From assembly GCA_026461385.1 (NCBI GenBank), contig JAPJNB010000239.1, positions 1-60,585 of the forward strand: a DNA stretch of 60,585 bases, in the 5' to 3' direction. This document shows positions 44,584 to 51,090 of the stretch, piece after piece (the stretch's first letter is position 1; each line of letters opens with the position of its first letter). The notes beneath the pieces are model-generated. The model was not told the origin of the DNA, searched no databases, and was given only the letters and a program-made list of their open reading frames with translations. This DNA is from Akkermansiaceae bacterium. Its GTDB lineage: Bacteria > Verrucomicrobiota > Verrucomicrobiia > Verrucomicrobiales > Akkermansiaceae. The translations under genes were made by a program, and so were the position numbers.

Positions 44584-44710
44584 TAGTAAAAATTCAGTGT
44601 TGAATAAAACTTTAGCAAAAGCTAATCCACGGAATGATGCGGTTATTAAAATTGGAGACCAGATGTCAAGAATCCCATAAGCAACTTAGTAATCAGGGAA
44701 TTTCCTTCTG

Positions 44711-45340
44711 TTAGCCAAATTTTAAAGGAATATTTTCCCAGCATTTCTTCATTTGATTCTGCCCACTGGCATGGGAGCGCAATTTCGAAAAATGTTTAAA
44801 CTCTGCCGCGCTCATGTGTTTGCGCAGGTTCGCATCGTCAACCAGGCAAAGCAACGCTGACTTTCGTTCGGTTATAGTGGTGGCGGTGATCTCGGTCACC
44901 CAATTTCTAGGAATTTCTCGGATCGTTCCAGCGGGGTAGGCGATCCAAGGTACGTCGCAAGCAGCGTATTGAAGGGCTTTGAGTTGGGACTGGTCGGATG
45001 CAAATGCGTTATTTGGCAGGGGCAGAGGGCCGATATCAAAGGTTTGAACTACGCTGTCCTCAGTGCCCGCTAAAGAGGGATGATGGGTGGTCTTTACGGG
45101 GGACTTCCATTGGCCGTCATCCAAGGACATCGGCACCAGCTCGCCCTTCTTTGCCATGGGTCTGAGAACTTTTGCCAAGTGCTCGGTTGGTACAGTGCAA
45201 ACGTCCGGAGCGACGACAATCACTCCCAGACGTCTGCTGGTGCAAAAACGCATGAGCCGTTTCGGAGATCAATTTTTCGAGCCTTTGCGGATTCGTTTAA
45301 CCCAATTTTTTAATGTCAATCGCTTCTGTACGATTACCAT
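44711..45340 (-). pseudogene. Broken glycosyltransferase gene with an in-frame TGA
   Basis: A single frame from ATG 45340 to the stop at 44711 is interrupted by TGA at 45269-45271 (codon 24). Before it is a basic leader (MVIVQKRLTLKNWVKRIRKG); after it the frame goes on as SPKRLMRFCTSRRLGVIVVAPDV and ends in a GT4-like donor half, DIGPLPLPNNAFASDQSQLK with LQYAACDVPWIAYPAG. Most of the acceptor domain expected of a GT-B enzyme is missing, so it is also internally shortened. A 180-residue product from ATG 45253 could still be made. A sequencing error at the TGA is an alternative for that part only. Confidence 0.65.
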
Positions 45341-45438
45341 GTCAGTTAGTCAAAAGTTTTAGTTCTGTGAGGATGGGTGATGAAGGCAAACTTGTTTCGA
45401 TGAACTCACCATGTTTAAGGTCTTTTGAGTAATCGTGA

Positions 45439-46377
45439 TCAAACAGGAAATCCGAGGAGCTGACCAAGACGGACCTTAAATGCGGAGTGGTTCGTTACAA
45501 ACCAACTTCTTGCTTCTGCCCCCAAGGGCCGTCTCTCATCGATTGCCATTGTCATGATACGGGTGATCGCGTTTTCAAGTGCCTGTGGGTCGGCAAAGTA
45601 ATTGAAGCCCAAGTGCCTCGGCTCCGTTTGGAAAAAGGGTACGACGATCCCGCGGGTATGGTTTACAAGCTCGTTCATCGGGGGAGCATCGGTGACTAGG
45701 ACCACAGCGCCACAAGACATGGCCTCGACGATGTAGTGCCCCCATCCCTCTGAGAGCGATGGGCACAAGTGGATTCCATGGGAATTTTGCAGGAGTTTTA
45801 GATCGGAATCGGGCAGGTAGCGATCGACCAAAATAACATTTGGCGGTACGTGTTGCGGAGCATTTTCCGGGTGTTGCACCAGCGTGAGAGTCGGCCACTC
45901 GGGATGTTGTTTCCAGAGTTCAAGCAGCAACGACGTATTCTTCAGCGTGCTGCGTCCTGCCAGATGGAAGAACCGCTGATCGTCCGGATTTGCGCCTGCA
46001 AAATGACGATCCGGAGAGGTAAACCCCATGTAGCTCACTCGAGGGTGTAGCTCCGCAAAAATCGCTTCCGCATGATGGGATTTGCACAGGACCGTGTCGA
46101 TCCTTTCCAATTTCCCGATCAACCGCTTTGGAAATCGTTCTTGGTTTGGGATGAGGTAGTGGGTGCCGGCCTTGCGTTGCCACCACCAGGGTGCGACCCG
46201 CTCAAGGTGAAAGGCTGCATCTGCCTGATACTCTCGCGAGATTACATCGCGGAAATTTTTCAAGCGTGGGCATTTTACGTCTATGCCCAGATCGGTAAGT
46301 GCATCCGCGAGCAAAGAGGCATCGCGGTCCAAGCCCACGCCGTTGTTTCTTCCGAGGATGAGAGCGGTCTTAATCAA
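45439..46377 (-). CDS. Glycosyltransferase family 4 with TTG start
   Basis: GT4-type enzyme of 312 residues with a donor domain: FFHLAGRSTLKNTSLLLELW, VDRYLPDSDLKLLQNSHGIHLC, and PSLSEGWGHYIVEAMSCGAVV, which contains the E-x7-E-type pair. The start is TTG at 46377, overlapping the stop of the acyltransferase gene; a strong Shine-Dalgarno, GAGGAGGT, ends four bases before it, and no ATG lies nearby, which makes the TTG convincing. Its coupling to the acyltransferase gene links it to LPS/lipid assembly. Confidence 0.92.
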   Translation of the reverse strand: MIKTALILGRNNGVGLDRDASLLADALTDLGIDVKCPRLKNFRDVISREYQADAAFHLERVAPWWWQRKAGTHYLIPNQERFPKRLIGKLERIDTVLCKSHHAEAIFAELHPRVSYMGFTSPDRHFAGANPDDQRFFHLAGRSTLKNTSLLLELWKQHPEWPTLTLVQHPENAPQHVPPNVILVDRYLPDSDLKLLQNSHGIHLCPSLSEGWGHYIVEAMSCGAVVLVTDAPPMNELVNHTRGIVVPFFQTEPRHLGFNYFADPQALENAITRIMTMAIDERRPLGAEARSWFVTNHSAFKVRLGQLLGFPV

Positions 46378-47654
46378 GTGACCTCCTCGTGCTGAACGGG
46401 TTCGATGTTCGTGAGAGAAACCAGCGGGATGGCTTCACGGCGGGCGGCTTGTGACAAAGGTTTGTTAGCCGCGCAGGTGAGGATGTAATCGACTGGCAAA
46501 GCGGCCGCGAGGTCGATTGTGGCGATGGCTCCTTGGAGGGCACGAAGCCCACCGACTGCCGGAACCGTGTGGACGATTTCATTTCCGCTAAGCCACGAAG
46601 GTCGCGATTGACCTTCGGCGAGCACGACCTCGTAAATGACATCGCCGTGGACCCATGATTCGGGGAGTTGCCATGACAGTGGTGCCCCTGCTAGCCAGAG
46701 CAGGGCGCGGTGGGGCTTGCCTTGGTCGGGGGTTTCTGGGCCGAGCCATTCACGGATCGTGCGGCGTTTGTTGACGTAAACTTTCCAGCGCTCTTGGAAC
46801 CAGAACACATCGAGCGGGCTCGCGCGCATCGCGACTTCCAGCGCGGCCATGCAATCCGCGGTCTTGAGGGGTGGCTTGACCGGGTGATAACAGACCCTCC
46901 ATTTGCCGGGTGACTCGGTGATGATGGAAATTGAAAGCACCTCGCTTTTGCTCCGGCGGACCATGAGGCTTGGCAATGGGCTCGCGCGGGTGAGGCGGCC
47001 GAAAAACCTGACGAGCTCGCCCTGCCTGCCGACGCGTTGGTCGGCCAGGATTCCCACGAGGCCTCCATCTCTCAAAAACCCCGTTACGAGGTGGAGGCTG
47101 TCACGCTTGGAAAACAAATGCGTGCGATCGGTTTGGCGTTGGGCGACCACCCGTGCATTCATGAGCGGATTGTTGAGGGGCCGGTAAAAGGCACCGATCG
47201 CGTGGCCCTGCGGAAACACCCGGTTCATCCGACTGAGGATTTCCCAGTTGCCCATGTGGGGTGGCAAAAGCACGAGACCGGGTTCACCTGATAGGGCCTT
47301 CTCGATGAGATCCTGGTTTTCCACGGTGAGAATCTCGTCGATCTGAGCGCTGGAAAGTCTTGCGGTATGGGCGGTGGAAAACAAATTCGCAGCGGTGCGC
47401 CGAGTGGTCTCGCGCGCCATGCGTTGAAGCACCGCAAGGTCGTATTCCCCATGAAATGCAATTCGCAGGTTTCTCAAGATCACCCGCCGCCGCTTCGGCA
47501 TGAAATGCCATGCAACGCCACCGAGCGCCTCACCGACCCTGAAAACCACGGACCCAGGCAATAGCCCGACCAACGATTCCATCGCCGCGTATGCGAGGGC
47601 TTCGGCGCGCCATTTCCAGCGGATTGGTTGGTTAATCGGAGACTCGCTGACCAC
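46374..47654 (-). CDS. LpxL/HtrB-like lysophospholipid acyltransferase with C-terminal extension
   Basis: Membrane-associated acyltransferase related to the late lipid A acyltransferases. Residues 1 to about 300 show ILRNLRIAFHGE, the catalytic HMGNWE (His133, Glu138), GAFYRPLNNPLMN, LADQRVGRQGELVRFFGR and VFWFQERW. LpxL proteins usually end at about 300-320 residues; this one goes on to 426 with a further alpha/beta-looking region (from about 315, RALLWLAGAPLSWQLPESW) that I do not recognise but which faintly recalls a GT9 C-terminal half. It is coupled to the GT4 gene (4-base overlap). Confidence 0.88.
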   Translation of the reverse strand: MVSESPINQPIRWKWRAEALAYAAMESLVGLLPGSVVFRVGEALGGVAWHFMPKRRRVILRNLRIAFHGEYDLAVLQRMARETTRRTAANLFSTAHTARLSSAQIDEILTVENQDLIEKALSGEPGLVLLPPHMGNWEILSRMNRVFPQGHAIGAFYRPLNNPLMNARVVAQRQTDRTHLFSKRDSLHLVTGFLRDGGLVGILADQRVGRQGELVRFFGRLTRASPLPSLMVRRSKSEVLSISIITESPGKWRVCYHPVKPPLKTADCMAALEVAMRASPLDVFWFQERWKVYVNKRRTIREWLGPETPDQGKPHRALLWLAGAPLSWQLPESWVHGDVIYEVVLAEGQSRPSWLSGNEIVHTVPAVGGLRALQGAIATIDLAAALPVDYILTCAANKPLSQAARREAIPLVSLTNIEPVQHEEVT

Positions 47655-47787
47655 TGGGCGCTATTTAAAGGTTCCGGGGCCTTGATGCAAGGCCGATGCC
47701 GCAGGGCTCGGATTGGCTTCGCTGGGATCGTGCCGCCTGACAGATGGAGCTTGAATGTTCGGGTTTTTTGCCATACCTCGGGGTTGT

Positions 47788-48393
47788 ATGGATCCAATGC
47801 ACCCTTACCAACTCCTGCCGCTTTTCACCACCGGCTTGGTGTTGGCCATTTGGCTGATCGGCCTTCACGCGTTGATGCTAGCGAAACCGGCGGCGGTGAA
47901 AGCATTTCTTCTGAAATTCCCGCGCAACATCATGATTGGCCAGATTTTACTAGGAATTGGCCTCGGATGGTTTTGGCTTCTCATCGCCCCGACAGGCCTT
48001 GGCAAGTTGAGTGCCTTGGCGATGGATCTCGGTGAGTTCAACAATGCCAAGGGCCTTCTCCGCATCTTGGTCCCCGTCTCGGTGGTGCTGGTCAGCGTGA
48101 GTATTCGGGATTTTCTGGCGGTTCGCGCCCTCGGAATCCTAGGGCTGATGATCGCGGCACCCTTGCTTGGAGCGGCGTTTCTGAAGGAGCCATCCTCCCG
48201 TTTGCTCGTACCGATTTTCGCTTACGCGATCCTGACGGTCTCATTGTTTTGTGTCGGAATGCCCTACCTGTTTCGCGACGCAGTTCAGTGGGTGACGGCT
48301 GAGCCGAAACGCTGGACCTGGTGTGCGCTCGCTGGCCTTGGGTACGGGATTGCGACGCTCGTCTGCGCGCTTGCATTCTGGCGCGGCTACTGA
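47788..48393 (+). CDS. Multi-pass membrane protein of unknown function
   Basis: Not recognised beyond being an integral membrane protein of about 201 residues with six predicted hydrophobic helices (LFTTGLVLAIWLIGLHALML, GQILLGIGLGWFWLLIA, then pairs after residue 95). Between helices 2 and 3 lies APTGLGKLSALAMDLGEFN, a possible re-entrant or loop segment. ATG 47788 and 47797 are alternatives; the frame opens at 47755. It is divergent from the acyltransferase gene and ends just before a GC-rich hairpin. Confidence 0.7.
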   Translation: MDPMHPYQLLPLFTTGLVLAIWLIGLHALMLAKPAAVKAFLLKFPRNIMIGQILLGIGLGWFWLLIAPTGLGKLSALAMDLGEFNNAKGLLRILVPVSVVLVSVSIRDFLAVRALGILGLMIAAPLLGAAFLKEPSSRLLVPIFAYAILTVSLFCVGMPYLFRDAVQWVTAEPKRWTWCALAGLGYGIATLVCALAFWRGY

Positions 48394-48413
48394 GCTCGCC
48401 AAGGGGGAATGGT

Positions 48414-48439
48414 GCGCCACGCGTGCATCCGCGCGGCGC
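48414..48439. terminator. GC-rich hairpin between converging genes
   Basis: GCGCC-A-CGCG and CGCG-C-GGCGC form a 10-bp stem with one mismatch and loop TGCATC. On the plus strand GGTGGGGGTTTC follows, a weak T tract. It is placed correctly to end the membrane-protein transcript and perhaps also the entericidin-like one. Confidence 0.5.
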
Positions 48440-48457
48440 GGTGGGGGTTTCAAGTTT

Positions 48458-48634
48458 TTAGTAAACTGGGGCGCCTGAGCTCTCGCTGCTCGTGGAGCCG
48501 CCTGTGGCTTTGTTTGCCGAGCTCTCAAGGCTTTCACCACCCATCCGCATGTCACGGCCGAGGCCGATCATCGTGTTGCATGAAGTGAAAAGCACGGATG
48601 CCGCAGCGATCGAAATCAATAGAGTAATTTTCAT
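48458..48634 (-). CDS. Entericidin-like small lipoprotein
   Basis: Tiny lipoprotein of 58 residues from ATG 48634 with signal MKITLLISIAAASVLFTS and lipidated Cys19. The start of the mature part, CNTMIGLGRDMRMGGESLE, follows the entericidin EcnA/EcnB pattern (CNT--G-G-D---GG--I). Entericidins are small envelope lipoproteins; EcnA/EcnB were described as an antidote/toxin pair in enterobacteria. Here only one such gene is seen, with a Ser/Gly-rich tail. Alternative ATG codons at 48640 and 48676 extend it. Confidence 0.8.
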   Translation of the reverse strand: MKITLLISIAAASVLFTSCNTMIGLGRDMRMGGESLESSANKATGGSTSSESSGAPVY

Positions 48635-48704
48635 CGGCATTTTTGATAATCCAAATCCCCAGCACTGCAAGCGCATATTATCAAGTTGTCTTAAATTTCA
48701 GCTA

Positions 48705-49436
48705 TCAGTACCGCATGACGCGCGAGAGGAAGCGTTGGCAGAGCGGGGATTTGGGTGAACCGAACAACTCGTCCGGCGGCGAAAGCTCTTCGATTTTTCC
48801 TGCGGCGACGAACGCCACCTGGTTGGCCACCGCACGCGCAAACCCCATCTCATGGGTGCTGAGAATGATGTCTTGGCCCGCCTCAGAAAGCTCCTGAATG
48901 AGCTCCAAGACCTCCGCCGTCATCTCGGGATCGAGGGCCGATGTGGGCTCGTCGAGAAACAAAATCTCTGGCGGACGCGCCACCGCACGGGCGATGCCGA
49001 CACGTTGTTGCTGCCCTCCTGAGAGCTGCGATGGCAATTTGTCCGCATGCTCCAGCAGGCTAAAGCGTGCCAATGCCTGCTCGGTCATCGATGCGGCCTC
49101 GGCCGGCGAAAAACCATGAACCTTCTCCAGCGGCAATGCAATGTTCCGCCGTGCCGTGTGGTGTGGAAACAAGTTGAACTGCTGAAACAAAAATCCATTT
49201 TTTCGCCGATACGCCTGAAGCGCATGCGGATCTGTTAGAATCGGTTGGCGATTGATGGTGACTTGCCCGCGATCTGCCACGTCCAAGCCGCCTAACACCC
49301 GCAGCAAGGTGCTTTTTCCGCCACCGGATGGGCCGATGAGGACCAACACGCGCGATGACTCGATGGTCAACGAGAGCCCATCGAGCGCCCGCGTCTTGCC
49401 ATAACATTTCGTCAGCTCGGTAACCTCAAGTTTCAT
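48705..49436 (-). CDS. Polar amino acid ABC transporter ATPase (GlnQ/HisP-like)
   Basis: ATP-binding subunit, 243 residues, of the amino acid importer encoded here. Walker A is [10 protein letters not shown]-loop [21 protein letters not shown], signature [14 protein letters not shown] and Walker [15 protein letters not shown], in the order and spacing of the PAAT family. The start overlaps the permease gene end by 11 bases, so translation is probably coupled. Last gene of the binding protein-permease-ATPase set. Confidence 0.95.
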   Translation of the reverse strand: MKLEVTELTKCYGKTRALDGLSLTIESSRVLVLIGPSGGGKSTLLRVLGGLDVADRGQVTINRQPILTDPHALQAYRRKNGFLFQQFNLFPHHTARRNIALPLEKVHGFSPAEAASMTEQALARFSLLEHADKLPSQLSGGQQQRVGIARAVARPPEILFLDEPTSALDPEMTAEVLELIQELSEAGQDIILSTHEMGFARAVANQVAFVAAGKIEELSPPDELFGSPKSPLCQRFLSRVMRY

Positions 49437-50202
49437 GACGGAAGCGTTTTTCTAACCAATGCGACAACCATGCGACGGGAAGTGTTAGAATTAAATAACC
49501 GACGGCAAGCGGCACATAACCTTCCAGTCCGGCGTAGGAACGAGAGATGAAATTTTTGGTATTATAGAAATACTCTGCCACGCCGATCACATTGAGCAGC
49601 GACGAGTCCTTGATGAGCGAGACGAACAAGCCCGCCATCGCTGGTAGGACACGGCGCAAGGCTTGGGGGAAAATCACATAGCGATAGACCTGGATCGGGC
49701 TGAAACCGACAGCTCGCGCGGATTCCCACTGGGTCTTCGGGATGCTTTCCACCCCACCTCGTAGGATTTCACCGAGATACGCGCCCTCGAATACCGAAAG
49801 TAAAAGCACGCCGATGATCCATTTATCATCCAGCCCTCGATCCCCCAGCGTTCGGGAAAACAACGGCGCGAAAATAACGAAATACCCGAACAACAAATGC
49901 ACCAGCAAAGGGGTATCGCGCACAAACTCAAGGAAGGCGCGGCACGTCCAACGCACCACTACTAACGGAGAGCGTTGCCCAAACATGAATAGCAACCCAA
50001 AGAACGTGCTACCTACCAATGCCATGAAGGAAATCCGCAAGGTCATCCACCATCCACGAAACAGCGTTTCACGGTAGTTCCATGCCTTCGACCAATCCGT
50101 TTGGTTGCCTAACAACGCGAACACCATCGTGCAAAGCCAACTGAAGCCAAGCACGAGGGCGATGGCGACGATGGCATTGGCAATCCGGTGGTGGCGTGAC
50201 AT
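49426..50202 (-). CDS. Polar amino acid ABC transporter permease
   Basis: Inner-membrane permease of the PAAT/HisMQ family, 258 residues from ATG 50202, ten bases after the binding-protein stop. It has SKAWNYRETLFRGWWMTLRIS near the N-terminus and the EAA-type loop YLGEILRGGVESIPKTQWESARAVGFSP. An earlier frame start at 50262 overlaps the binding-protein gene and is less likely. A single permease suggests a homodimeric channel. Confidence 0.94.
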   Translation of the reverse strand: MSRHHRIANAIVAIALVLGFSWLCTMVFALLGNQTDWSKAWNYRETLFRGWWMTLRISFMALVGSTFFGLLFMFGQRSPLVVVRWTCRAFLEFVRDTPLLVHLLFGYFVIFAPLFSRTLGDRGLDDKWIIGVLLLSVFEGAYLGEILRGGVESIPKTQWESARAVGFSPIQVYRYVIFPQALRRVLPAMAGLFVSLIKDSSLLNVIGVAEYFYNTKNFISRSYAGLEGYVPLAVGYLILTLPVAWLSHWLEKRFRHET

Positions 50203-50212
50203 TGCGGAAACT

Positions 50213-51016
50213 CTATCTGAGAATGAATGGAACTCCTGCGGCTTCGAGAAACTTTTTCTCATCCTTCAGGTAGCGATCGCCAAGTTTGCTAAAGCCATCC
50301 TGCTTGCGGAAGTCATCGAGGAACGCATTCACCTGAGAGAGCAGCGCCTCATGGCCTTTGGCCATTCCAACGGCCCACGACTCTTCGACGAATGGTTTCA
50401 ATAAACCACGCGTCGTGTTTTTGTTCTCTGTCGCATATTTGTAAATGCTCAGTTGATCGTAGATGAAGGCATCCGCCCGCCCTTGCGCGACTTCTAACAC
50501 ACATGCGGTTTGATCTTCGAACACCACTCGTTTGGCATTCGGCAAATGATGGATCGCCCATGTCTCGCCCGTGGTGGCAGCCTTGGCGGTGATCGTCCGG
50601 CCTGCTTGATTGAGGTCCTGGATCGATTGGATTGCGGAATTTTTACCCACGAGCAACGCAAGACCGGTGAAGGCATAGGGGTTCGAGAAATCAATCGAAT
50701 CCCGTCGCTCGTCGGTGGCGGTCATCGACGAAAGGATCAGATCGATGTTGCCGGTTTTCAATGCGGGCACGAGGCCGGAGAAATCCATGGGCACCACTTG
50801 CAGCGTGCGTCCGAGATGCGCCGCCAGTGCCTCCGCCAAGCGCACGCTCACCCCATCGGGCCGACCTGAGGTGTCCTGCATTTCAAACGGCGGGTAGCTT
50901 AGATCCATGCCCACTCGCAAGACTGGAGCTTTGGAGGTGGGTGAGGATTTTTCACTGCAACCCATGGCACCGAGCAAACCCACGGCAAGAATTAGAAAAT
51001 GGCGGCGATGAAACAT
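50213..51016 (-). CDS. Polar amino acid-binding lipoprotein of an ABC importer
   Basis: Family 3 solute-binding lipoprotein, 267 residues from ATG 51016, with signal MFHRRHFLILAVGLLGAMG and lipidated Cys20. It has LRVGMDLSYPPFEMQDTSGR, GNIDLILSSMTATDERR and DFSNPYAFTG, standard for amino acid binding proteins. The DLSYPPFE and T-E/D-R contacts suggest a polar amino acid but not which one. A longer frame from 51094 lacks a signal peptide at its start. It heads the three-gene operon. Confidence 0.94.
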   Translation of the reverse strand: MFHRRHFLILAVGLLGAMGCSEKSSPTSKAPVLRVGMDLSYPPFEMQDTSGRPDGVSVRLAEALAAHLGRTLQVVPMDFSGLVPALKTGNIDLILSSMTATDERRDSIDFSNPYAFTGLALLVGKNSAIQSIQDLNQAGRTITAKAATTGETWAIHHLPNAKRVVFEDQTACVLEVAQGRADAFIYDQLSIYKYATENKNTTRGLLKPFVEESWAVGMAKGHEALLSQVNAFLDDFRKQDGFSKLGDRYLKDEKKFLEAAGVPFILR

Positions 51017-51090
51017 GGCGGAATGATAAATAGAAATCACGCGGGCGGAAGCACGGTTTTGCAATCCCACGGATTCACGAACGGTGTCGA

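Noticed and set aside
45269..45271. TGA in the broken glycosyltransferase gene as a selenocysteine codon.
   Set aside because: Glycosyltransferases do not use selenocysteine, and no SECIS-like hairpin follows.
46374..46720. Acyltransferase tail read as a complete heptosyltransferase domain.
   Set aside because: It is too short and lacks clear GT9 motifs; I keep it as an unknown extension.
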